A DNA stretch of 64,000 nt from Ideonella sp. GTDB taxonomy: Bacteria; Pseudomonadota; Gammaproteobacteria; Burkholderiales; Burkholderiaceae_C. Under the pieces are notes generated by a model. The model was not told the DNA's origin. It searched no databases and worked only from the letters and a program-made list of their open reading frames with translations. Below, in pieces: positions 10,124 through 18,869 of the stretch; the first letter of the stretch is position 1, and each line of letters begins with the position of its first letter. The translations under genes and the position numbers were made by a program. The stretch lies in NCBI GenBank assembly GCA_016721465.1, contig JADKIA010000026.1:1-64000 (forward strand). The letters run 5' to 3'.

Positions 10124-11005
10124 TCAGCCCAAGCCAGCGATCTGCGCCCGGACCTCGGCCTCCATGCCACCCTTGCCCCCACTGCTGCCGTCCACCTCCA
10201 CGGCCAGCGCAAGCGCCTGCTCGTACATCCGCCTGGCGCGCGGCTTGTCGCCGCGCTTCACGACGGCCTTGGTGGCTTCCATCAGGATGAAGAACTGGAG
10301 CGCGTGCATGGGAAAGTGCTCCACCGACAAGCGGCTGAAGCTGTAGTTGTGATCGGCCGCCTGCAGCTCCAGCCGAATTTCGAGCGGCTCTTTCGCGCGC
10401 TGCGTGATGACGCCCCACACCACCAGCGTGGCGCCGAGACCGGAGCGCCGTTCCTTGGCGGTCGACTGGCTCTTGATGCGCACATGCGGCGGCAGGAAGC
10501 GGAACTTGAAATCCTGGGCCCACTCGTACTCGTTCAGTGTGCTCTCGACCAACCGAAAGAACTGCGTCCCGACGATGTCCAGGGCCTGCAACACGCTCGA
10601 CGTCCCCAGCGTTTCGGGGTCCACCGAGAACACCTCGAACGGCGCGATGGCGATGCCGATTTCGTCGGCCGCGAAAGCCCTGGCCCGATGCAGCGTTCGC
10701 ATCACCGCCACCGCGCCCACCGACAGCGGCAGCGCGAGGGCGGCGATGGACATTCCGACCCAGTACCACCACCCGTAGTGCGCGTCCTTCACGTCGTACC
10801 AACGCACAAACGCAAAACCCCAGACAAGGTCGAAGGCGATCGCGCACACGACCATCGCGCTCAGCAGCGAAACAATGAAGCTCGATGGTGAACGCAGCGA
10901 GTACTTGAGCGCCTTGGCGATCTGGTCGGGAAGGTCGGTGATGCCCATGGGGTTTGGCTGTCCAGGTGGCAACTCGCGAACAAGCTCGGAGACGGTCCGA
11001 CTCAA
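10124..11005 (-). CDS. Conserved hypothetical membrane protein
   Basis: A 293-residue protein with two strong membrane segments near residues 42-65 (FIVSLLSAMVVCAIAFDLVW) and 80-105 (GWWYWVGMSIAALALPLSVG). A large soluble domain follows, ending in a helical segment (MHALQFFILMEATKAVVKRG and KPRARRMYEQALALAVEVDG). The soluble part shows no catalytic motif I can name. It lies 58 bases upstream of the cyclase gene on the same strand, so the two may be cotranscribed and this protein might be a partner of that signalling enzyme; this is inference. The start at 11005 is the first ATG, but a start about 19 residues further in is also possible. Confidence 0.6.
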   Translation of the reverse strand: MSRTVSELVRELPPGQPNPMGITDLPDQIAKALKYSLRSPSSFIVSLLSAMVVCAIAFDLVWGFAFVRWYDVKDAHYGWWYWVGMSIAALALPLSVGAVAVMRTLHRARAFAADEIGIAIAPFEVFSVDPETLGTSSVLQALDIVGTQFFRLVESTLNEYEWAQDFKFRFLPPHVRIKSQSTAKERRSGLGATLVVWGVITQRAKEPLEIRLELQAADHNYSFSRLSVEHFPMHALQFFILMEATKAVVKRGDKPRARRMYEQALALAVEVDGSSGGKGGMEAEVRAQIAGLG

Positions 11006-11142
11006 GAAACGGGTCGAGCGATGCTAGCAGGCAGCGCCAGGCAGCAGCCGGGGTCGCGCCACGGCGCAGGCGCTCGGCGTGGTGAAGCCCGGCGCGCATC
11101 CGGACTCGCCGGCGCCATCGACCCGATGTCAGAATCGCGGTC

Positions 11143-11847
11143 ATGCTTCGCTCCCCCCTGCCCTGGCGCCGGATGCTGGCCGGCCTGGCCCTCGTGCTGG
11201 CCGGCGCACCGGCGGCCGCGCAGACCGGGCCCACGCCGGCACAGGTTTCGGCCTACACCGGACTGATGGCGGCGGCGCACCGTGGCGACATGGCGGCGCT
11301 GGAGCGCGCCTTGACGCAGCGCGCCGCGCTGGACACCCGCGACGCGCACGGCCGCACGGCTGTTCACGTGGCGGCCTTTGCACGCCAGGGCGAGGTGCTG
11401 AAGCGGCTGGCCGCGGCCGGCGCCCAGCTGGAGCTGCTGGAGAACGACCGCTACGACGCGGTCACCATCGCCGCCGTGGCCGACGACGAGGAGACGCTGC
11501 GCGTGCTGCTCGCGCTGGGCGCCAGCGCCAAGCTCACCACCAGCCGCTACGACGGCACCGCCCTGATCGCCGCCGCGCACCTGGGCCACGACGGTGTGGT
11601 GCGCCAGCTCATCGCAGCCGGCGCCCCGCTGGACCATGTCAACAACCTGCACTGGACCGCGGTGATCGAGTCCATCGTGCTGGGCGACGGCGGCCGCCGG
11701 CACCAGGCGGTGCTGAAGGCATTGCTCCAGGCCGGCGCCAACCCCAACCTGGCCGATGGCCATGGCCGCTCACCCTCGGCGTTGGCGCGCAGCCGGGGCT
11801 ACGCCGCGATGGTGGGTCTGCTGGAAGGCCACGGCGGCAAGCCCTGA
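11143..11847 (+). CDS. Periplasmic ankyrin-repeat protein
   Basis: A 234-residue protein with a signal peptide (RMLAGLALVLAGAPAAAQ, cleavage near residue 26). About five ankyrin repeats follow: LMAAAHRGDMAALERALTQR, DAHGRTAVHVAAFARQGEVL, YDAVTIAAVADDEETLRVLL, YDGTALIAAAHLGHDGVVRQ and the final LLQAGANPNLADGHGRSPSA. Ankyrin proteins exported to the periplasm are common in this order and mediate protein binding; in some cases they sit with catalase or thioredoxin partners, none of which is adjacent here. The last two codons and the stop fall inside a 48-base repeat that copies the end of the esterase gene about 1 kb away. Confidence 0.8.
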   Translation: MLRSPLPWRRMLAGLALVLAGAPAAAQTGPTPAQVSAYTGLMAAAHRGDMAALERALTQRAALDTRDAHGRTAVHVAAFARQGEVLKRLAAAGAQLELLENDRYDAVTIAAVADDEETLRVLLALGASAKLTTSRYDGTALIAAAHLGHDGVVRQLIAAGAPLDHVNNLHWTAVIESIVLGDGGRRHQAVLKALLQAGANPNLADGHGRSPSALARSRGYAAMVGLLEGHGGKP

Positions 11848-11889
11848 GCGCCGCCGCTCAGGGCAGGCAGCGCTGCCCGGCCGTCACCC
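11842..11889. repeat. 48-base copy of the 3' end of the esterase gene
   Basis: This segment matches 12874-12921 at 45 of 48 positions, in the same orientation. The other copy contains the last codons and stop of the O-acetylesterase gene on the minus strand. Here, the same minus-strand reading gives VTAGQRCLP and a stop, but no gene body. Both copies contain the palindrome-like GGGCAG...CTGCCC. It is a remnant of a duplication or insertion. Confidence 0.75.
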
Positions 11890-12077
11890 GGGAGGTGGTT
11901 GGCCTTGTCCACGCGGCGGCCGCCGCGATGCCGCTGGTCGTCGCGCTCATGAACAGGTCTCGTTGACGTGCAACAAGGCGCCATCGGGCAGCCGAGGTAT
12001 GTTTCTTACGAGAGGGGATGTTGCCGGGAATTCAATGCTGTCTCGGCTTCCTGTGTCACTTCGAGAGGACAAATGTC

Positions 12078-12565
12078 ATGAGCAACTTCAAGTGGGTTCT
12101 TGTGCTGGGGATGATTGCATCGGGAGTTCAACCGAGTCTTGGCGCTGATGGCGAGAGGCCAGCCGGCATATGGAAACTGGTCTCCTACGAAGTCGAGCGT
12201 CAGGCCAATGGTCAGAAGGAGCCCGTGATGGGCAACAGCCCGACCGGGTATGTCACCTTCACTCCGGAGGGGCGGGTGTTCTTTGTCTTGACCGGAGAAG
12301 GGCGGAAGCCGGCCAAGACCGACCAGGAGCGCGCCGAGCTGTTGAGCACTCTCGTTGCTTACTCCGGCATGTATCGCTTTGAAGGGGATCGGTGGATCAC
12401 CAAGGTCGATGTCGCCTGGAATCCGGAATGGGTCGGCACTGAGCAGGCGCGTACTTCAAGGTCGATGGTGATCGCCTTCAGGTTCTCACCCCATGGCGCG
12501 TGATGCCGAACTGGGCCGACAAGGGGATGACGCGGAGCATCGTGACGTTTGAGCGTCCCAAGTAG
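12078..12565 (+). pseudogene. Lipocalin-like domain protein, one frameshift
   Basis: The ATG at 12078 follows a GAGAGG Shine-Dalgarno-like sequence and starts a signal peptide (FKWVLVLGMIASGVQPSLGA). A small beta-barrel protein of the lipocalin-like type follows: GIWKLVSYEVERQANGQK, GYVTFTPEGRVFFVLTGEGR and YSGMYRFEGDRWITKVDVAW. The frame slips near 12450; the adjacent frame supplies the expected end, FKVDGDRLQVLTPWRVMPNW and TRSIVTFERPK, stopping at 12565. One missing base explains it. The repaired product is about 162 residues and would be periplasmic. Proteins with this domain are small ligand-binding or stress-linked proteins of unproven role. Confidence 0.65.
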
Positions 12566-12873
12566 GCCTTTGCTGCGTGCACCGATCTGCTGATGCAACT
12601 GGAGCTTGAGCACGGCAACGGGTGACGCGGCGGTTTCATGTCCATGACCGCGCCGATGCATTGGATGATCTTGCCGAGCGCGCAGCCGGCGGCTCGCCGG
12701 TCACCTTGATCAGCACGGCGCGATGGTCGGCATCGACAAGGCCAGGGATCTGTTGATTTGAACGCGGTGTTGCCCACACAGACGGTGGGATGGAGCCGCG
12801 CCACGGCGCTGGCCGATGTCAGTCGGCACTGAAGGCAACGGTGAAGCGCTGTTGCAGGCGTGCAGCCGTTGGG
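12566..12873. other. Intergenic stretch without recognisable gene
   Basis: About 310 bases separate the lipocalin-like gene from the end of the esterase gene. Short open frames exist on the minus strand but none resembles a known protein. The stretch is bounded on the right by a 48-base direct repeat whose other copy is at 11842-11889, so the DNA between the two repeats may be an insertion. Confidence 0.4.
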
Positions 12874-12921
12874 CCCCGAGCGCCACCGCTCAGGGCAGGT
12901 AGCGCTGCCCGGCCGTCACCC
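12874..12921. repeat. 48-base repeat at the esterase 3' end
   Basis: This is the partner of 11842-11889 (45 of 48 identical). It covers the esterase stop codon and the last ten codons. The inner GGGCAG and CTGCCC arms could form a short hairpin at the end of the operon transcript. Confidence 0.75.
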
Positions 12922-14908
12922 AGGGCCAGTCGTCGGTCCTGAACGGCGACGCCGGCAGGCCGTGACGATCGAACAGGTTGTCCTGCTCCGGGTTGTCCAC
13001 CCAGCCGAAGCGCACGGCCACCGGCCGCTTCACCTCCGGGTGCCAGACCACGACGCGCCGGCCTTCGATGCGCGCCTGGGCGGGACGAAAGCGCTGGCTC
13101 GCGTCGGCGATGCTGAACCCGCGCAATGCGGCGCCAGGTGCATCGGTGCGCAGGCCGTCGCTGCGCAAGCTCAGCACCGCCCGGCCGCCGCGCAGCTGCA
13201 GCCCGGTGAACACCGGCCCGTTCGGTGGCGGCGCCGGCAGGCCGGCAGCGCGCAGCGCGTGCAGCGCCAGGCGCTCGCCCACCGCGCGCTTGTTGCGCGG
13301 GTGGATGTCGTTGGCGTTGCCCACGTCGGTGGCCACGGCCATGCCGGTGTTCGGCAGCGCAAGCGCCTGACGCTGCGCATCGCGCAGCTCGGCCCAGGGG
13401 CTGTGGTTGGGGTCGTTGCGCTCCAGCGGCAGGAACGAGGCCAGTTGCACGAAGTAGAACGGGAACGCACCCTGCCCCCATTGGCGCCGCAGGTCGGTGA
13501 TCAGGCGTTGAAATCCGCCGACGTACTGCGCCGCCCGGCCCACGTTGCTCTCGCCCTGATACCAGATCGCGCCGCGAATGCGCAGTGGCACCAGCGGCTG
13601 CACCATGCCGTTGTGCAGCAGCGAGGGCAGGTCGTTGGCGCTGGGCTCGGGCTTGTCCAGCCCGGTCTCGACGCGCGCCTTCCAGGGGCCAGCCAAGGGC
13701 AGGCGGGCCGCGCCGAGCTGCAGCTGCACGGCCGCTGAGTCGCCGTGAAAACCACCGGCGCCGCCAGTGTCGGTGACGCGCACCGCGACCAGGTTGCGCC
13801 CTTCGCGCAAGGTGCCGACGGGCAGCGTGTAGTGGCGCGGCTGGTCCCAGACGCAGGTCTTGCCCACGGGCCGGCCATTGACCCAGGTCTCGTCGCAATC
13901 GTCGATCGCGCCCAGGTGCAGCGTGGCCGGCATCGCCGCCTGGGCGGCATCGAGCACCACCTCGCGGCGGTACCAGACCACACCGTCCAGCCCGTCCAGG
14001 CCCTGCTCTTCCCAGACCTGCGGCACCTGCAGCGTGGGCCAGTGGCCATCGGCATGGTCCAGACTGGCCCAACGCGAAGGGTCAGCGTCCTGGTCTTGGG
14101 CCGACGGCACCCCGGTGATGGCGGGCAGGCCAGGCTGCCAGCGGTCCAGCACGGCCTGGGTGCGCGCGCGTTGCCAGGCCAGCCAGGCGGGCAGGCTGTC
14201 GGGCAGACCCTGCAGCAGCGGCGCGATGGCCGGGTCCTCGGCCAGCGCCTCGCGGCGGGTCCAGGTCTCCAGGTGGGTGCCGCCCCAGGCCAGGTTGACC
14301 AGGCCGATGGGCACCTTCTGGTCGCGCTGCAGGCGCCGCGCAAAGTAGAAGCCCACGCCGCTGAACTCGGCCGCGGTGACCGGGCTGCTCACCTGCCAGC
14401 GCATGACGGGCAGGTCGTCCTGCGGCGCCAGCGTGGCGCGGCGGGCGATCTTGACGTGGCGGATCAGCGGCAGATCGGCCGCCGCGACGGCCTCGACTGC
14501 GCCATCGGATTGGCCCAGCGTCCACTCCATGTTCGACTGGCCGGTGCACAGCCACACATCGCCCAGCAACACGTCGCGCAGCGCCACCTGGCCTTGCAGC
14601 GTCAGTTCATGCGGGCCGCCGGCCGGCCCGGGTGGCAGGTCCACGCGCCAGCGGCCGGCAGCATCGGCCAGCGCCAGGCGGCTGGCGCCGCGAAAGCCCA
14701 CGCGCACCGCGGCGCCTGCGGGGGCAAAACCCCACACGCGCACCGGCTGGTCGCGCTGCAGCACCATGTGGTCACCGAAGATGCCAGCCAGGCGCACAGC
14801 GTCGGTGCCGGTGCCGTGCGCCGCCACCAGACCGGCCCCGACGCACAGCAGCGCCGCGATGCACATCGCACGAAGTGAGCGCACTGTCGGCGTCAGGTAA
14901 GCCCTCAT
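12890..14908 (-). CDS. Sialate/xylan O-acetylesterase family protein (SASA)
   Basis: A 672-residue exported esterase with a signal peptide (CIAALLCVGAGLVAAHG). The nucleophile block is VWLCTGQSNMEW, with Ser at about 125. A second block reads IWYQGESNVGRAAQYVGGFQ. The catalytic Asp-His pair is in NANDIHPRNK near residue 530. A jelly-roll insert (VWYRREVVLDAAQ, CDETWVNGRPVGKTCVWDQP) splits the SGNH-like domain, as is usual in this family. It removes acetyl groups from sugars; here the likely substrate is an acetylated plant or microbial polysaccharide. The ATG at 14908 overlaps the stop of the upstream GH30 gene (ATGA), and it is the last gene of the leftward locus. Longer frames starting further right run through the GH30 gene and are not real. 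Confidence 0.88.
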   Translation of the reverse strand: MRAYLTPTVRSLRAMCIAALLCVGAGLVAAHGTGTDAVRLAGIFGDHMVLQRDQPVRVWGFAPAGAAVRVGFRGASRLALADAAGRWRVDLPPGPAGGPHELTLQGQVALRDVLLGDVWLCTGQSNMEWTLGQSDGAVEAVAAADLPLIRHVKIARRATLAPQDDLPVMRWQVSSPVTAAEFSGVGFYFARRLQRDQKVPIGLVNLAWGGTHLETWTRREALAEDPAIAPLLQGLPDSLPAWLAWQRARTQAVLDRWQPGLPAITGVPSAQDQDADPSRWASLDHADGHWPTLQVPQVWEEQGLDGLDGVVWYRREVVLDAAQAAMPATLHLGAIDDCDETWVNGRPVGKTCVWDQPRHYTLPVGTLREGRNLVAVRVTDTGGAGGFHGDSAAVQLQLGAARLPLAGPWKARVETGLDKPEPSANDLPSLLHNGMVQPLVPLRIRGAIWYQGESNVGRAAQYVGGFQRLITDLRRQWGQGAFPFYFVQLASFLPLERNDPNHSPWAELRDAQRQALALPNTGMAVATDVGNANDIHPRNKRAVGERLALHALRAAGLPAPPPNGPVFTGLQLRGGRAVLSLRSDGLRTDAPGAALRGFSIADASQRFRPAQARIEGRRVVVWHPEVKRPVAVRFGWVDNPEQDNLFDRHGLPASPFRTDDWPWVTAGQRYLP

Positions 14909-16410
14909 TTCGTGGGCTTCCACACGAGCGTGGCAACGCTCTCGCGGGGCAGGCTCATTGGCAGGCCCTGACCGTCCGACCGCACCGTGAACCGCTGCTC
15001 GCTCGCTGTCGAGTTGCACACGATCAGCACGATGGAGCCATCGTCGGCATTGCGAAAGGCCACCGTATCGAGCGTGCCCGCGACCGTGCTCGACGCGATG
15101 CGCTCGGCGCCGGGGCGCACGAAGCGGCTGGCATGGCCGAGCATGTAGTACTCCATGTTGCGGGTGACGGCACCGGTGTTCGAATCGATGGTGACCACGC
15201 CGCGGCAATCCTTGCAGCCGCCCAGGTGCGGGCCGAAGTTCTCGTCCAGCGCCAGGTTCCACATCAGCACGCCGCGCGCGCCGTAACGCGTGCTGCCGAT
15301 GAGCACGTTGCGCACCAGCCAGGGCAGGGTCTCGGCCCAGTTGGTCTTCCATTCGCCACCGGAGCATTCGGTGAACCAGGTGTCCTTGTCGGGATGCGTG
15401 TCGCGCACCAGCTGCTGGGCCTTGGCCTCGCCGGCGTAGCAGTGCCAGGCCACGCCGGCGACAAAGGGCCGCGCCACCGGGTCGGACAGCATGGCCAGCG
15501 GTGCCGCGGGGTCGTCCCAGTTGTGGTCCCACTCGATGAGCTGCGTCTTCAGGCCCAGCTGTTGCAGCTTGGGGCCCAGGTGCTTGCCCACCACCGACGC
15601 GCGTGCGGCGGAGTCGAGCCGCATGCCGGGATAGTCGCCCGGCTCGAAGTGCGGTTCGTTCTGCAGCGTGAGTGCGAAGATGGGCACGCCCTCGGCGGCG
15701 TAGGCCTGCACATAGCGCACCAGATAGTCGGCAAACACGCCGTGCATGTCGGTGCGCAGCGCCCCTTTGATGAGGCTGCCGTTCACCTTCATCCAGCCCG
15801 GCGCGCTCCACGGCGAGGCCATCACGCTGAGCTGCGGGTTGATGGCCAGCGCCCGCTTGAGCACCGGCAGCAGGTCGGCGCGGTTGGGCTCGATGGAGAA
15901 GTGTTGCAGGGTCGGGTCGGTCTCGCCGACGGGGCGATCGTCCAGGCTGTAGTGGCTGCGCGAGAAGTCCGAGGCGCCGATGGTCAACCGGGTGAAATTA
16001 AAGCCCTGGCCGTTGTTGGCGCGGCCAAACAGCTCCTGCAGCAAGGCCTCGCGCTGGGGCTCGCTCATGCGTTGGTGGATGAGCCAGGCGCTGGCGTCGG
16101 TGATGGACGCGCCAAAGCCGGCCATCTTCTGGAAGCGCTGCGCAGCGTCCACCTCGATCTGGATCGGCAGCACCGCGGCGTCGCCAAAGGCGCCCGGGCT
16201 TTCCTTGGCGAGCAGGCGTGTCCTGTCGCCGGTGGTGACCCAGGCGTCGACGACCGGGCCGGCGCCGATGGCGGGTGGGAGCGGTGCCGCACCACTGCCA
16301 CTGCCCCCCGAGCCGCAAGCGACCAGGCCGGTGGCCGTCGCACAGGCCAGCAGGCCCGCGGCCGCCAGGCGCTGGAGCGATTTGAAGGAACGAGCGTGTG
16401 TGGGCTTCAT
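14905..16410 (-). CDS. GH30 family glycosidase (glucosylceramidase/beta-glucanase type), lipoprotein
   Basis: A 501-residue lipoprotein; signal peptide with the lipobox LVAC, acylated Cys at about 32, then a Gly/Ser linker. The GH30 (beta/alpha)8 fold is shown by QKMAGFGASITDASAW, FNFTRLTIGASDFS and SPWSAPGWMK. The acid/base Glu is in TLQNEPHFEPG (about 252) and the nucleophile Glu in TWFTECSGGEW (about 348). A C-terminal beta-sandwich follows. Family members cleave beta-1,6-glucan, xylan or glucosylceramide; the subfamily cannot be fixed by eye. The ATG at 16410 is chosen because it begins the lipoprotein signal 28 bases after the upstream gene. The enzyme should sit on the outer membrane or in the periplasm beside the GH3 and GH127 enzymes. 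Confidence 0.9.
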   Translation of the reverse strand: MKPTHARSFKSLQRLAAAGLLACATATGLVACGSGGSGSGAAPLPPAIGAGPVVDAWVTTGDRTRLLAKESPGAFGDAAVLPIQIEVDAAQRFQKMAGFGASITDASAWLIHQRMSEPQREALLQELFGRANNGQGFNFTRLTIGASDFSRSHYSLDDRPVGETDPTLQHFSIEPNRADLLPVLKRALAINPQLSVMASPWSAPGWMKVNGSLIKGALRTDMHGVFADYLVRYVQAYAAEGVPIFALTLQNEPHFEPGDYPGMRLDSAARASVVGKHLGPKLQQLGLKTQLIEWDHNWDDPAAPLAMLSDPVARPFVAGVAWHCYAGEAKAQQLVRDTHPDKDTWFTECSGGEWKTNWAETLPWLVRNVLIGSTRYGARGVLMWNLALDENFGPHLGGCKDCRGVVTIDSNTGAVTRNMEYYMLGHASRFVRPGAERIASSTVAGTLDTVAFRNADDGSIVLIVCNSTASEQRFTVRSDGQGLPMSLPRESVATLVWKPTK

Positions 16411-16438
16411 AGCGGGCCGAGGTTGAAGGTCAGCGAAA

Positions 16439-18802
16439 TCACAGCAAGAAGGCCTGCAGCTGCGCGCAGGAAGAATGGGCCTGGTCCGGTTGGTCGCCAC
16501 ACGCGGGCACGCCGATCACGCGCACGGCGACGAAGCGTTCCGGCGCGGGCAGCCTCAGGCTGTAGCGGGCATCGCGGTCCCATTGCTCCACGCCGGAAGC
16601 CTGCGTGTCGGTGGTGGCGGGGTAGTCGGCCAGGGTGCCGACCGTGTCCCAGGGCGCGCCTGCGCTGCGCTGCACCTGCACGCGTGGCTTGCCGCTTCGC
16701 GTGTCGAACCAGCCGCCGTGCCTGGCCACGCGGCCGTGCGTGAAGACGAAGCGGCGGGCCGACACGGGCTGGCTCAGCGTGACGGCGTACCAGTCCTCGT
16801 CGGCGCGCTGGCCATCGGCCGTGGTGACGCTGCACTCGAAGTCCTCGCCGATGAGCGAGCCGGCCTGCGGGCCATGGTCGGCCCCGGGCCGCGAGCGGCT
16901 TTCGCGGCCGTCGATCAGCAGCGACTCGCCCGGGCCCGCGGCGTCCAGCCCCGGCGCACGCATCCACACGCGAAACAGCCCGCCGCCCGCGCCGGCGTCG
17001 GCAAAGGGGCGCAGGCGCACGGCGCGGCGGCGGGCCTCGGCGCGGTCGATCACCTCGGCCTCGAAGCGCAGGGCTGGCGCGGCAGACGCCTGGATCGCCG
17101 CGGCGGCCGGCGTGAGCGTGAGCCGGTGGCTGGCGCCGAGCCCGGGGTTGTCGGCTTGCTCGCAGGCCAGCACGAAGGGGCCCCAGGCCAGCGCGGCACG
17201 ACCCGCCTGCACCCGCTCACCCGAGTGCACGCGCGAGGCGAGCTGAAAGCGCAGCGGCACGGTGTCGCCGTCCTTCCAGGTGCGGCGCGGCAGTTCAGCC
17301 CAACCCGCGTGTTCAACGGCGCCGTCGATGAGCAGCGGGCGCGCCCATTCCGGCACCCGCACGCGGAGGGCGAATGCCGCCGGCCGCGCCATGCGCAACA
17401 CCAGACGCGCCTCGCCGCGGTAGGGAAAGCCGCTGTGCTGCTCGACCGTCACCGCCTGGCCACCCAGCGTGAAATGCGCGCTCGACGGTTCGAAGGTGCT
17501 GACGAGCAGCGTGTCCCGACCTTTCTCGCTGCGCCGCAGGTAGGCCGCCTGTGGCGCCAGTGCCAGGCCACGCGGGCCGCTGGAGTGGCAGCAGGTGATG
17601 CCCTTGTCGTGGTGCTTGCGCCCATCGGTGGCGGTGAAGTAGCACCAGTCCTCGCCGTCCGGGTGCTGGGCGGCCGTGAGGTGGTTGTAGAACGAGCGCT
17701 CCAGTTCGTTGGCAAAGCGCGCCTCGCCGGTGAGCTGCAGCAGGGCCAGGTTGAACTGGATCCAGGTGGTGGTGACGCAGGTCTCGCCCACGTGGGCGCG
17801 CACGTCGCCGCGCTGGTCGCCATCGGGCTGGAAGTGCTCGTACTGGCTGGTGGTGCCGGTGACGTAGAGGCGGTTGTCGGCGATGTCCTGCCACGCGATC
17901 AGCGCGGCCTGCCTGAGCCGACGATCCCCGGTCACCCGGGCCAGTTCGCACAGGCCGACCAGGTTGGACAACATCTCGTAGGCCTTGCCATTGGCCACCT
18001 TGGCCACGCTGTGCTCGGTCAGCAAGGTCTCGACGATGCGCGGGCCCTGGGCCTCGTTCCAGGCACGCACCAGGTAGCGCGCGAAATCCAGGTGGCGCGC
18101 CTCGCCCGTGAGGCGGTACAGCAGCACCATGGGCTCGAGCACGCTGGTGGCGGCCATGCCCTGGTGCGTGCCCGCGGCCAGGATGCTGCGTTGCGCGGGG
18201 AAGGTGGCCAGCAGCAGATCGGCCGCGCGGCGGCTGGCCTGGAGCGCCGGCGCGTTCGCGGTGTATTGATGGTAGGTGAGCAGGCCCAGCATCGCGTACT
18301 TGTGCGACCACACGTCCCAGTCGGCGCCCTCGTGCAAGGCCAGGCGCTTGTCGGGGGTGTAGGTGCCCAGGTAGCCATCGGCCTCCTGCGTGGCGATCAG
18401 CTCGGCGGCCACGCGGTCGAGCTTGGCGCGCAGGGCCGCGTCGCCGTTGTTGGCCCAGGCCAGCGTGGCGGCGTGCAGCCACTTGCCCACGTGCTCGCCG
18501 ATCCAGGGGTGGCTGCCCGGCTTGTGGCGAAAGCCCGCGAGCAGCGGCTCGGTGTCGACCTTCAGCAGGCGCTGGCGGGCGTTGAGCGCGACGCGCCCGC
18601 CCAGCCAGCCACCCAATTGCACGGCCGAGGGCGGCGCCAATGTCACCGCGTCGGGTTCGGCGGCCGGCACGCGGTCAGGCATGGGCGCGCGGGACATCGG
18701 CATGGCGCGCGGCAGCGCATGCGATTTCATGGGCGCCAGGCCGAGCGCGGCCAGCCCGACCAGGGCCTGGCGGCGGTTGGTGTGCAGGCGGGCAATCGAC
18801 AT
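16439..18802 (-). CDS. GH127-type beta-L-arabinofuranosidase family protein
   Basis: A 787-residue protein beginning with a Tat-like signal (NRRQALVGLAALGLAP). It carries the hallmarks of the DUF1680/GH127 family: an (alpha/alpha)6 barrel region with GYLGTYTPDKRLAL, ETCVTTTWIQFNLALLQLTG (catalytic Glu near 340) and KGITCCHSSGPRGLAL, where the paired Cys near 404-405 matches the nucleophile/zinc-binding Cys region of HypBA1. A beta-sandwich C-terminal part follows, plus an extra discoidin-like end (RFVFTHGRVARHGGWFDTRS). Characterised members release beta-linked L-arabinofuranose, but the family is broad. The ATG at 18802 is preferred to an upstream TTG. It lies between GH3 and GH30 in the operon. 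Confidence 0.85.
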   Translation of the reverse strand: MSIARLHTNRRQALVGLAALGLAPMKSHALPRAMPMSRAPMPDRVPAAEPDAVTLAPPSAVQLGGWLGGRVALNARQRLLKVDTEPLLAGFRHKPGSHPWIGEHVGKWLHAATLAWANNGDAALRAKLDRVAAELIATQEADGYLGTYTPDKRLALHEGADWDVWSHKYAMLGLLTYHQYTANAPALQASRRAADLLLATFPAQRSILAAGTHQGMAATSVLEPMVLLYRLTGEARHLDFARYLVRAWNEAQGPRIVETLLTEHSVAKVANGKAYEMLSNLVGLCELARVTGDRRLRQAALIAWQDIADNRLYVTGTTSQYEHFQPDGDQRGDVRAHVGETCVTTTWIQFNLALLQLTGEARFANELERSFYNHLTAAQHPDGEDWCYFTATDGRKHHDKGITCCHSSGPRGLALAPQAAYLRRSEKGRDTLLVSTFEPSSAHFTLGGQAVTVEQHSGFPYRGEARLVLRMARPAAFALRVRVPEWARPLLIDGAVEHAGWAELPRRTWKDGDTVPLRFQLASRVHSGERVQAGRAALAWGPFVLACEQADNPGLGASHRLTLTPAAAAIQASAAPALRFEAEVIDRAEARRRAVRLRPFADAGAGGGLFRVWMRAPGLDAAGPGESLLIDGRESRSRPGADHGPQAGSLIGEDFECSVTTADGQRADEDWYAVTLSQPVSARRFVFTHGRVARHGGWFDTRSGKPRVQVQRSAGAPWDTVGTLADYPATTDTQASGVEQWDRDARYSLRLPAPERFVAVRVIGVPACGDQPDQAHSSCAQLQAFLL

Positions 18803-18869
18803 GGCGGGGCCTTGGGTGGGGTTCAATGCAGGTCGGCATCGTCACCCCGCGCCTGCGCTACGGGGAGGG

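Noticed and set aside
12890..15811. A 973-residue frame that would fuse the esterase to upstream sequence
   Set aside because: Its first 300 residues are antisense-frame readings of the GH30 gene. The ATG at 14908, with signal peptide and ATGA overlap, is the true start.
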